Position numbers and translations under genes: made by a program. A stretch of 64,000 bases of DNA from Monocercomonoides exilis (Eukaryota > Preaxostyla > Oxymonadida > Polymastigidae): the NCBI GenBank assembly GCA_001643675.2, contig LSRY02000012.1, positions 312,501 through 376,500 of the forward strand, written 5' to 3'. The notes under the pieces are model-generated. The model had not been told where the DNA came from and ran no database searches. It saw only the letters and a list, made by a program, of their open reading frames with translations. Below are positions 22,946 through 33,949 of the stretch, in pieces (position 1 is the first letter of the stretch; each line of letters opens with the position of its first letter).

Positions 22946-24963
22946 TAGATTCACCAGTTGTGAAGATTGAAGGAGAAGAGAAAGGAAGGATTTTGAGGAT
23001 TGAAGAAGAAAAGGAAACAGACGGAGAAAATGGAGTGGCAATGATATCATCAGATGTTCATCTTTCATTCGTTAACTTATCATTCAATTTGCAGAGTGAA
23101 TTGGGGAAGCATTCATCACTCATCACGATATAATCATCATTATCATCCTTAGCAACACTATCAATAATGAGCTGTTCGTTTGCTTGTGAAGATAAAGAGA
23201 AAAAGACGAAATATTGTGTGTTGAAGGAGTGAAGAGGATGTATTGTGATTGATGAATTTGTTCTTACTCACTTCAATCTGGCAAAATGTTTTTTGGAGTT
23301 TGGAGCAGAAGTGGAAGTGATTGATGTGATGAATGTGTCTGCTTCGAACACAATGATTTCAGGAAGGAGTCTGATATCGCTGAGTCAGCCATTGCTATCA
23401 AGCATGTTGATCGACAAAGCAAGAGAAAACGCAAAACAAAGAGTGAGGGTGAACAGCTCCTCATTTGTGAACATCACATGTTTGGAGAACAGAGCGTGTG
23501 CGTTGAGCGTGGGATCGTTCTCAGTCGGGATGGAGTGTGCGGTGGAAGGGTGTGTGCTGACGAAGTGCATGAGCGAGAGAAGCTTGGAAGGAGGAGGGAT
23601 GAAGATGCTGATGAAGAGAGGAGAGTCGGAAGTGAAAGTGAGTGGGTGTTCATTTGGGATGTGCGTGTGCTCAACAGGGAATGGAAGGGGAGGAGGGATA
23701 ATGATTGATGCACTCGATCCAAATCGAGTGCCAGATCAAATGCCAGCATCGCCACTCGGGCTGAGAATGGAGAACATCCGATTCATGATGAATGATGCAT
23801 TAGTGGGAAAGGATGTGTTCATCCGATGTGACTTGATTGAGTTGCAGCTGAATGAAAGGCTGTTTGGACTGGACTTCAGCCAGGAGGCACTGAAGTTAAA
23901 CAACTCGATGTGTGAGAGCGATGGAGAAGTGAATATTGATGTTGATCTGATTCCGTTGATCACATTTTATTATTCTTCACAGGTGTTTGTGTGTGTGAAA
24001 GGGAGCGACAGTATGCAATGTGGAAGACAGGATGCACCATGTGAGAGCATTGGAAATGGAGTTCAACACATTCAAGGAGGCATTGCGATAATGATAATTA
24101 TTGATGGAGAAGGGATGATGGGAGAGGAATGTGTGATTGGGGATGTGAGGATGGTGTCGATGGGGAGGGAGAAGGCGACAGTGCATTTTGAGGGGAAGAT
24201 GGAGGAAAGAGGAGAAGAGAGGAGCGTAATGGTTTTTGTGAATGAGAGCGTTGTGGAGAGGTGTTTGTTTGTGTTTGGAAGTGAGTTTGAGGCAAATCAC
24301 AAGTTCGTTTTGAAAGTGAAAAACGGATCAATGGAGATGCGAAGTTGCGAGTATATTTCATCTGCTGTTGAGCTGAAGTTGGACAACACGATTGTGATTA
24401 TGGAAAGCGGAGAATTGAGAATGTGGGAAATGGAATTCAGCAGTTTGCATCTGAGAGCACCATTGATTGTGTTGTGTGAAGAGTCGAAAGTGTTTTTGGG
24501 AGAAACAAACATATGGAATGTGACGTGTGAAGGAGATGCAGCTGTTGTTGTTGTTGGAGGGAAAGCAGAGCTTGAGATGAAAGAAATGAGCTTTGAGAAT
24601 ATTTCACTGTTGACGAATGGATGTATGTTGGTGATTGATGGAGCAGAAGAAGAGATACGAGTGACTAATTGCTCGTTTGAGAAATGCGTGAATATGAATG
24701 GGAAAGGAAGCATGATGGAGATGAGAGAAAGCAGGGAAGTGCAGTTTGAGGCATGTTTGTTTGATGGAGAAAGAAGCGAAGAAGGAGAAAAGAAAATCAA
24801 TGGGAAAACGAATGAGGAAGAAGAGATGTGCAAATGGTCTGGATCTCTTGTGAATATTGCAAAGAGTTCTGTTTTCATGAAAGTTTCAACAATCACAAAT
24901 TCACCAGAAGGTGAAATAACAATGAGTGGAGAAAGAATTAGAATAAAAACAGAAAACATTTAA
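21376..24963 (+). pseudogene. right-handed beta-helix (pectin-lyase-like) surface protein, one frame with four internal stops
   Basis: A single reading frame of about 1195 codons is cut by TGA 21,610, TGA 21,901, TAA 23,131 and TGA 23,230, with no frameshift; it ends at TAA 24,961. It encodes two or more beta-helix domains. Rungs have the form GGG-I-hydrophobic (GSGMKGGGIMISVGNG, GKGFGGGIFVSLGE, GNGRGGGIMIDA), and the second domain opens with VCVKGSDSMQCGRQDAPC. A similar opener near 21,450 (CRSEEEPCQTM) marks the first domain. A Ser run (22,898-22,944) links domains. No ATG or signal peptide is found upstream and no C-terminal membrane anchor is apparent, so it is truncated as well as interrupted. 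Such proteins are usually secreted or surface-exposed, with proposed adhesion or glycan-binding roles. It lies wholly between the TIRs, as cargo. Confidence 0.8.
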
Positions 24964-25513
24964 CATTATTTATTGAGACTTCTTCATTTTGCAGAAACTG
25001 CAATAATCAAATTCTTTTGTTGCAAATTTTATGTTGTTATTGTTTGAAATTGTTTTGATAGAGCTTCATGTTTATAAATATCTTATTCATTTTTGCTTGA
25101 TGTTTCATTCACGATTTTGAGGATAAAATGATTTAAATATTATTGAAAAAGACTTAATAAGAATTATTTCAAAAGTAGTTTCACAATTTGAAAAATTTAT
25201 ACGCTTAACTCGCTTTTCATTGTTTTAATTAAAAACTTTTCTATTTAAATCTGTAACATGTAATTATCAACGAAAATATGAAATGAATAAAATAATGAAC
25301 TTTTTACAAACAAATTCTCAATTATTCTCAATTCAAAATGATTTGGATACCTTTTAAGATTTATAAAACCAAATAATTTCCCGTTTCAATGCATTTAAAA
25401 AGAGAAATTCCGAATTAATAGTTATAAACAAGTGAACATATGTAAGTTTTTCAAAGATTCAAACAAATTTATCACTATTTATTCGTTAGAAAGTTTTGCC
25501 AATGTTTTTCGAG
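24964..25513. other. AT-rich interior of TIR element 2, no gene
   Basis: Bases between the end of the beta-helix frame and the right terminal repeat. Only short frames; no transposase motif seen. Confidence 0.6.
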
Positions 25514-26319
25514 CCATTGCAACCTTATTTGAAATTAAAAATTTGCAGCTTTAAAACATTCAAGCGAAAAAAAACATGATAATCTGTTTGAAAAAAGGAG
25601 CTGTTTTTAAAATAAAACAAGTGGGCATATAATTATATACTTATTTTAACACATAAAAGCGAACAAACCACAAACTTTTGAGTTCGATTTCTGCTCAAAC
25701 AGCATATTTTACTTTTCATATAATAAATAAATTTATTGTGGGTTAGATCAAAGTCATTTTATTAAATTTTTTATTTTCAATTTATGTTTTTGTGATGAAA
25801 ATAAACAAATAAAATAAATTTATATTATAATAAAAACACATTGGATGTCCAAAAATCACATTTTCTTTTCAATTTGAATATTTTTCTTTGAAATTCATGT
25901 TTTTATGGGTCATTTTTCAACAATCATTTTTTTCAACAAGAAAAATTTTTTTCGAAAAATCGGTCCATAAAAAGTTTTTTAATAATTATTATCTATTAAT
26001 TCGTTATAATTTGAGGGTTTAAAAACGCAAATTGCAAAAGGAACGCGTTTGAACCTATGCCGTTTCGCATCGAATTTCTATTCAGAAATAACTGAATAAA
26101 TGCTTTTTTCGGATCTATCTGCATCTCGTTAAAGTGAAAAGTGCGCAGATGTCTGGAATTTTATTGAGGAAAAATCCACTTATCACGCTGTGAAAATGTT
26201 GAAGTTCATGTTCCTTCACACAAATAAAGGAAAAAAGTTTTTCACAAAGATTCAGAAAATTTTTGATGGTTTGTTATTGGTTTTTTCATTTATTGAGGTT
26301 ATAACTTCCATTGTTCAAA

Positions 26320-29300
26320 ATGGCAACTTCAGAAAAATGGAAATGTATTTTATAAAGAATAGCAAGTCTATATAATTCGGAGGACAACAAGCATGTAAAA
26401 GTGGCACTGTTGAAAACAGTTTGCCATGAATATAGCTTCGATCAATTGGAGAAGTATGGATTTAATTGCACAATAGGCAATTATAAATATGCAAAACAGA
26501 GCTCCTCGAATTTAAGTTTCGATGTTTCTCAAAATAAAAGGCAATCTTTTAATAACACAAAATCAAGTTTGTTGGTTCAAAATGCAATTTAAAGGATTAT
26601 TTCGATTCATCAACTTATTCTATTGTTTAACTCAGAATTAAGTTTTGAAGATGAAATCAAGTTTGAAAAATTCATTATGACCAACTCAACAGAATCTTCT
26701 GAATGTTCAAGATTTGAGAAAAAATACAATAAAAGTTTGTCATATTTGTTAATAAATTAAAAACTTCATATTTTTTTCGATCATAAATCTTTTTTGAAAA
26801 AATCAGAGAAAAAATCACTCGAAACTTATAACGACGATTTCATAATTTTGAATTGTGAAGATTTGCATGAAAAAGACGTTGATCCACTTCGTAGCTTTTT
26901 CGAATCAAATTGAACTGTTTCGAACAACATTTCGGATTCATTTGCAGATGATAATGTGCAAGGACAAATGGAAGATGATAGTGACAATGATTTATTCTTG
27001 GACGTTGATAAAACAGATGATATCGACTCGATTGATCATTCTTCCATCAGAACGAGCAAACAAATTGAGTGTTCTTGCAATGGAACACAAGAAGCGCAAT
27101 CATTTTCTCAAATATCAGACATAGCAATGGATATTGAATTACCTTCAGATGAATCATCCAGAATTATTCATGATGATTCAAATACTTGTGATGTGATTTC
27201 CATCTCTGAAGAAAATGAAATTATTGTTGATATGGTTGATACACAACCATTTATGGATTATTGTCCATTTACACCTTTGCCAAACATTGGAAATACCTGT
27301 TGTGTTGCATCCTTGGTTTAACTGTTTCGATCATTATTTCAACGATGTGGTCAATTGAAAAGGCGAGTGGGGAAGTTCGCTCAAATATCATTGAATCTTC
27401 ATTCTCTTTGCGCACCTGAAATAATAATGGACAAAGCTCGAAACTCGAAAGAAGAAGTGAAATGGACGAATGAATTCTTCACTCGTTGGTACAAGAAAAA
27501 CAATCTATCAATTGGTTGCCAACAAGAATTGTACTGTGTATTCGCAAAGATGTTTCAAGATTTAACATCTGTGACACCAGAACTGAATAATTTAATGAAC
27601 ACAACAATCTGTTATCCAAGAACATGCACGATTTGCAAAGAATCCTTCAATGGAGCATCAGAAACAACTCCAATAATCAGGGTTCAAGGATCCAGCATTC
27701 GTGATGCATTGAATAATTCCTTTGAACTTGATGAAAACAATTCGAATAATCGCAAAGCCTTTTGTTCCAACTGTGATGCTGACACTTATCATTTATCTAA
27801 ATTCAAAATTTCTCACTTCCCTCGATTCTTGACTTTTTCACTTGAACGAATAACTAACCAAAATTTAGAAAACTACAAGATTCATTTATCATTGTCATTC
27901 TTCAATGAAAAAGGACATCAGAAGGTGAGTGACATTACAACAAAAGATGGAGACAATTATTCACTTATATCACAACTGTTTTTCACAGGAAATGACAACA
28001 ATGGTCATTTCTTTTGTATTTGCAAAGAAAGAAACAAATGTTCTCAAGATTCCTCAATGATAAATGATTCATGGTTTTTATGCACCGATGGAACAGTGTC
28101 AAAAATATCCAATGAAATTTCAACAGAATTTACTTATCATTTGGCAAATGGAGCAAAACCATATATATCTGTTTACGAAAAGATAGAAAAGAGTGTGAAT
28201 GATAACATCAGCAATGTGTTATCTCCAAACTTGATATCAACAGTTGTTCATAACGAATTGAATTCGAGAGATAACAGAAGCATTAATCAATCATTTCTGA
28301 ACCTGAATGAGGACGAACAAATAACACCGTTTATTCAATCAAATAGTGATTCCTCTTTTGCCAACGATATCGGAGATTCATTTCAACTTCCACCCAACTC
28401 AACATTTCACTCATCTCAGCAATTAACCTCAACATTTCAACATATCAATTCCACATATTCTGCTTCAACTCAAACATTTCAGTCAGCACCTTTAACTACA
28501 AACACAAATAATAAACATAAATTATCTTCAACTGTTTTCCATCCTTCAATTTCTGACATTCCAGCTCATTCTTCCAATTATTAAAGAAAACCAAAAAAAT
28601 CTGTCAGATTAATCAACACATCGAAAGTCAAGCTGTTCGAAAAGATGAAAGATGAACTTGATATAGAGATGTCGCTAAGCACATTTTATAAGAGGACAAA
28701 AAATCTCAAAAAGGCAAAAAAAAGAAGTGATCTTTGCGACTTGTGTGTCACTTTTGAAAGTTTACATAAAAAGAAGAATTTCCTCAAGGCAAAAAACGAA
28801 ACTTTATGTGAGAAAGATCAATCAACATTGAAATTAATCGAAGATCATCGTAAACTAGCTAGACATCAACAGCTTTATTTCCGTCAATTGAAGGATAACT
28901 TAAACTCAGATGAAGCTTTGATTCTATTTGATTTTAAAGAAAATTGGTCCCTGCCAAAACGTAAAAATCAAATTTGCAAAGATTTCTATGAAAAAGTTGA
29001 AGTTTCTCAACTGTGTGTTATTGGATTCATCAAAGATGAGAAAGGCAACTTGGTCAAACACATATTCAACTTTTTTTCAAACACTCTATCGCACGATTAT
29101 CGCTTTTCAATTGGTTGCCTTCAAGAAGTGTTAAATCACCAGTTGTTCAGTCAGAAAGATTGTTTTCATTTCATATGCGATACAGGCCCCCACTTCAGAA
29201 ATTCCTTCCTTCTTCACTATTTGCTGTCAGACAATTCTTCATTTGCAAAAGGGAAAAAAACTACTCTATCATTTTTCTGCGAACACCACGGAAAATGCGA

Positions 29301-29850
29301 ATGTGATGGAGAATTTGGCCATTTATCAAAATGCATTCAAAATGAGCTTGACGATGAAACAGTTATGGAAAATGTTGATGATCTCATAGCGTTCTTTCAA
29401 AAAAATGCATCTCATTGTGCCTCATACAAAAGAAATTCTATTGATGGAAGAGAAAAGCTGCATCGTCACTTTTTAAGGTTTGAAATAACTTGTTTCGGTT
29501 TTAATTTCTTTAATAATATTTTTCATTGTTTATTCAATAAATTCTTTGTTTGAATCGACAACAGGTTTTATCCATCAAACAAAATACTTTGGAAAAAAAT
29601 GGAACTGAAAAATATGAAAACTTATTTATTTTATGAAAAGCGTGGAGGTGAAGTTTTCAGATCAGTCGCATCGCCATCCAACGGCAAAGGAAAATACAAA
29701 GTGCAGTTCGGAGAAAAAAGAGTTAGAGACGAGAGGCCTTTAAAAACATTTAAAACTCGAAACAAAACTTGCCAACCACACAGCGTGGGAAACAATACCT
29801 TAAGGTTGTTTGAGAACAGAAAAAAACTGGACAATCAGATTTTTAAATGA
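26320..29850 (+). pseudogene. ubiquitin-specific protease domain fused in frame to a DDE-type transposase; six in-frame stops
   Basis: One frame starts at ATG 26,320 (MATSEKWKCIL) and runs without frameshift to a donor at about 29,476. A short intron with acceptor before 29,566 joins a last exon ending at 29,850. In order it encodes a helical N-terminus (KTVCHEYSFDQLEKYGF); an acidic linker; a C19 protease domain with Cys box PNIGNTCCVASL (27,279), two zinc-binding CxxC pairs (CTIC, CSNC) and His box NGHFFCIC plus WFLCTDGTVSKIS; then a Lys-rich linker and a transposase-like region. The latter has possible acidic catalytic residues in LFDFKENWSLP, ICDTGPHFRNS and HHGKCECDGEFGHL, the pattern of a widespread eukaryotic DDE family. 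Stops are TAA 26,353, 26,590, 26,758, 27,319 and 28,582 and TGA 26,911. It starts 259 bp after TIR element 2, but no TIRs of its own were found. Confidence 0.7.
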
Positions 29851-29918
29851 ATTTTTTTCATAATAATGTTGTTCTTTTTATTGATTCTTTTGAATTTGTT
29901 TTTATTCAAATTTTGTTT

Positions 29919-30093
29919 CTTGAGTTGTCTGTTGCTCAAGCTTTGAATTATTGTGAAAACAATAATTTCAAAGTACCCTCTTTTGCGCCTGTGCAAAAAC
30001 ATGAGGGCTAGGCTGATTCCGTCCTGGGACTGTGCTGTGACCGGTCCAGCACAGTCCCTTGAAGGCTTTGGGTCCAGAATCAGCCTCCCAGGG
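29919..30093 (-). ncRNA. candidate structured RNA: four consecutive hairpins, one GC-rich
   Basis: Within very AT-rich DNA, four stem-loops follow each other. They are 29,919-29,940 (CTTGAG/CTCAAG), 29,941-29,973 (14-bp stem, one bulge), 29,981-29,998 (TTTTGC/GCAAAA) and 30,011-30,085. The last is strongly GC-rich: a perfect 12-bp stem (GGGACTGTGCTG with CAGCACAGTCCC, 9-nt loop) sits inside a perfect 9-bp outer stem (GGCTGATTC with GAATCAGCC). I do not recognise it as a known snRNA, SRP or RNase P RNA. It lies about 70 bp past the transposase gene and could be an RNA gene or part of the transposon's end. The strand is a guess, because the structure is nearly symmetric. Confidence 0.45.
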
Positions 30094-30650
30094 CAGACGC
30101 TCTTGAAACAATTTTTGAAATAAAACAAATTTCATTTATTTTATTGAGTTCTTTAACAGTACTGTTAATATTACTAATTTTTGACCATTTTTTTCAATTT
30201 TTTTGTAGAAATTTATTGTTTGGCTCTTTTGAATAACAAGTTGTTATTAGATAAAATATTGTTTGAGTACAATTTTTTTGTTTTGAAAAAATTACTAAAA
30301 TACAAATGAATGAAGAAATAGAAAAGTGGATTTTTGATGTTTTCCATAAGAAAAAATAATCAGAAAAGTCAAACATTTAACAAAGAACAATATTTGAAAA
30401 AAATTATTTAACATTTGTAATTTTTAATGAAGGACCGAAAAAAAGGACGATTTTGATAAAAATGTGCCATTTTGTCAAGAATTCGTTTTCATCAACATGG
30501 ATTTGCAATATAATTCAAGAAAAATTTGTTTTAAAAAATGACAAGTCACTTAAAAATGACATCAGTGACGGGAAGTGCCAAAATAATCGAAAAATGACAA
30601 ATGATCAAAAAAAGTGACGATCAAAAAAGTGCGTATCTGAAAAATTCATA
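30094..30650. other. AT-rich region with no supported gene
   Basis: No gene. The block AAGTCACTTAAAAATGACATC followed by AGTGACGGG near 30,543-30,575 has a looser direct counterpart near 33,645-33,675 (GTCACTTTTAAAAATAGGC, then GTCACTGGCGGGG). Confidence 0.4.
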
Positions 30651-33461
30651 GTTAGGGAAAAAACCCGCACAAAATTCGAAACTCGTGCACATGGGTTCAA
30701 AAAATAGTAATTTCTTTATGGATGACAAATATGTATTTCAAATCGCTCAATTATTTTCTCATTAAGTAAATTTTTACAGTTTTAAAAACATATTCTTTTT
30801 TTAAAGGGTTTCATCCCTTAAAAATTCAAATGGAACAGAAACAGTTTTTTTAAAGAATAATTTTTTGAGTGTTCAGTTATCGAAAGACTTCTTTTCCAAA
30901 AGTGTTTATTTTATTGCTCTTAGATTTCTTATTCACTCAATTGTTATTTATTAAACACTTTATTAATGTGTTTCTGAAACGTTTTAAATTTTTCATTAGA
31001 ACTTCATGTTTAACCGCAACATTTCGTGAATGAAAAAAAAATATTGAAACAAAAGCAAATACAAGCCATATTATTTCATATTTGGATTGTCTTTTTGAAA
31101 CATTTTTTCTTTTAAACATAAAGAATTTGAAATTTGAAACTTCGTTTTCTGCTTGTTAAAATATGGAAATCCTATTCTTTGGAAGTTTTCATTTGATATA
31201 TTTTTCTATTGTGTTCAGCTTATCCTTTCAAAAAATAATGAAATAATATATATTACAAATAAGGACAAAATTATAGAGATAAAAAAATGATTTCTTTAAA
31301 AAGGAAGTTTGTTTTCAATTATCTTTTTGCTGCAATTAAATAGTTTTGCTTATTCAATAAACAACTCTTTCCCACTCATTTGAAATTAATTGTCAATAAG
31401 TTGCATTGGTGGAATGCCTGATAATCGATACTGATCCTCTTGTTGAAATAAATGATTCCATCAAATATATAGAATTAAATATATCATCTTTTTTCGTTGG
31501 AAATGATATCTTGTTCCTTCATTTTTCGAAATATATTTTAAAATTCAGTTTTGTAGTTAAATTTTTAATGTTACAAGTTATCAATGCACATCCTCAAAGT
31601 TGTCTACAGAAAAATAAGAATATGTTCAACTGCAAATTTGATTTTGTAAATTGCTGTTTTTATCGTTTGCTATCACAAAATTGTTCAATGAAGATAATGT
31701 GGTTTTGATGAGCTTTCATTTGGAAAATTCATATTTTCACTGAGAAAACAACAAATGCCACATCATTTGACATTGCTTTTGCATTCTTCCGTATATCATT
31801 CAGAAAAGTTAAAATAATTTATGATCTATTTAACATGAGTCGTTTTACCGGTTTTGATTGATGAATAGTTTGTGAAGAATTCTGATGGAACAGATATCTA
31901 TTTTGCTTCCGTTATTCAAATTGATCCTAAATATTTAAATAATATTTTATCATTTTTCGGTTCAATTGATGAAATGTTTGTTTTTCAAGTTCCTCCTTTT
32001 CGCTATCAGCACTCACTTCAACAGCACAATGCAGTTTCTCTGATTCAAAATATGTATCTGTTCAGTCATCTCGTGCAACTTGCATTTGTGTGAATTATTG
32101 TAAGGAAATTGTTGATAAAATTTTCCATCCAGCATTCTGTCCTTGCAATACAGAAATTTGTTGTTGTTGGCTACATATGACTTGCTCCAAGAACAGTTCC
32201 GCCCATTCTTTTCACTCTTTTCTTGCTCATTGATGATCCTTGGATGATACAATAACGCATTCGAATTGCATCTCCTCCACTTTTACCAACAGAGAAATTG
32301 CTTCATACCAGTCCATAAACGTTCATTGATGAATATTCTACAAATGGAGCAAATGAATTCATCAAAAAAGTTAAAAAAATTCACAAAAACCTTCAAAATC
32401 GCAAAAATGTCCAATGCACTCGTTTTTCACAAGCTGACATATGAGCACACTGCAAACAGAATAGGCGCAATTTTCGTATTGCTCTTTCATTCGTATCTAT
32501 TAGCATTTTATTGGTTCGTTCTTTTCTCCAATCAAAAAAATCCTATTTATTACTTGAGGAAATTTGACATTCTGCATCACATGATAGAATTATTCATTTG
32601 CATTCTGCTTCGGAGTATAAATTTAAACAGTTTATTTCAAGAATTGATAATTATCAAAATTTGAAAAAATGAATTTATTATATAATTAACAAAATCAAAC
32701 TTAACAAATAATTATCCCTTGATTAAACAAACTCATTTAAAGGATATGGATGTTCACAAATACCCAACATTATGGCATAAATAAGAAAAGTTTATTTCCA
32801 GATTTCTTATCAATTTTTATTTAATTTGTGGTAAATGAAACCATAAAATATATTTAACACTTTTTTGTTTTTTGGATTTATTATCTCATTCGAAAACAGA
32901 GAAATCTGCATTCAATTGAAAAGATATCGGTTTGTTCTAATTATGTTTTGCATACAGTATCATTTATTTCAAAATTTAAATTGTATTTAAACAGGATCAA
33001 CATTGTTTTTGTTCAACTGGTTTTTTATCAAGATTATCTGTAATGTTTTTGAACTTTTTCCATATTTTCGAATCCTTATTGAATAACGATTTTGATTCAG
33101 TTGTGATCATTGTTTTATATCAACTCAAATTGCTATATTTTCACATCAAACATGATTTTTAAATAGTAATAATAAAACAAAGAAATGAGATAAATATATA
33201 ATATTTAGAGCTTTGTATAAATATATTTAATATCAAATCCAACTCAAACAGTTTTCATGAAATTTCAATTTGAATATTAAAAATCGTTCGATCGATATTT
33301 CCATTTTAGAACAATTTTTTATTAAAATGGTGAAAATCACCTTAATACACAAAGTTGATTCACGAATTGACGCAGTTTCATATTTCCATAATTGACAAAG
33401 AATTTTTTGAACTGTTGTGCAGAAGTTTTTTCCCCAAAGTGGGTTTTTTCCCTAACTATCA
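30651..33461. mobile_element. possible TIR element 3 with degenerate content
   Basis: An inverted repeat, TAGTTAGGGAAAAAACCC at about 30,651 and its complement ending at about 33,461, is followed inward on both sides by weaker similarity over some 80 bp (a shared GTTCAAAAAAT). No target duplication is evident. Inside, at 31,406-32,093, short frames resemble beta-helix remnants: NMFNCKFDFVNCCFYRL, and DGTDIYFASVIQIDPKYLNN, which is similar in position and type to the VGKDVFIRCDLIELQLNE spacer of the element-2 protein. The frames are too broken for a firm call. This may be an older relative of the other two elements or an unrelated repeat. Confidence 0.35.
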
Positions 33462-33949
33462 TCAACTTTTCCATAACGAAAATTTTTCAAAAGTTAATTA
33501 TTGAAAATTAATTTATCAGCAAATAGCAGAAATATTGTTATGAAACTGATAATATTTCAATATATAAAAAATGCCTTTGTTATCAAAATGAATAAATTTT
33601 CTCGTTTTTAAAAAATGACATTTGAATTTTTGATTTGTCAGTCACTTTTAAAAATAGGCTCGTCACTGGCGGGGTGACGAGGAGGTTTAACGCTAACCCT
33701 AAAACCAAAACCAATCTATTAATACAGTGATTATTTTTGAATTTTGACCCTAAAAATAAAAAAATACTGGGTCAGATCAAAGCTGCCCCGTTCTCTGTGA
33801 ATATGCCAAAATCAAAATTTATTTGTAAAAAAAATATTTTTTAAATACACATAACTATTACAAAATGAAGTTATTATGAATGAAAGGAAGTCATTCAACG
33901 GGAAACGTAAAACAACACTATTAACAAAAACCAGAAAAAAAATTTTTTT
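33462..33949. other. AT-rich spacer with a telomere-like patch and dispersed repeat
   Basis: Holds GTCACTGGCGGGGTGACGAG, then GCTAACCCTAAAACC (about 33,691), then the reverse complement of the TATTCACAGAGAACG repeat (about 33,799-33,813). No gene. Confidence 0.4.

Larger units (their letters stand above)
20618..26061. mobile_element. TIR element 2 (5444 bp) carrying a beta-helix surface-protein gene; GGCATAGG family
   Basis: The element begins GGCATAGGTTCAAACGCG and ends with its reverse complement. The terminal inverted repeats are about 549 bp (20,618-21,166 and 25,514-26,061). They are almost identical except for a divergent AT-rich block of about 80 bp in the middle. The flanks are a perfect 8-bp duplication, GTTTCGCA (20,610-20,617 and 26,062-26,069). 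The only gene inside is a large beta-helix protein frame at 21,376-24,963. No transposase motif is visible inside, so it must be mobilised in trans. The shared termini, duplication length and subterminal CCCATAAAAA motif (20,770) tie it to the element at 5922-8318. Confidence 0.95.

Noticed and set aside
25680-25715. A tRNA T-arm in the TIR of element 2 (GTTCGATTT near CTGCTCA)
   Set aside because: Box B is imperfect and no acceptor, D or anticodon arm can be fitted. It is a simple hairpin.
20618-26061. An LTR retrotransposon or a Maverick/Polinton
   Set aside because: The terminal repeats are inverted, not direct. The duplication is 8 bp and not 6 bp, and no reverse transcriptase, integrase, polymerase B or capsid gene is present.
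30011-30085. Known RNAs (U1-U6, SRP, RNase P) for the GC-rich hairpin
   Set aside because: None of the conserved sequence motifs I know for these RNAs is present; only the structure is notable.
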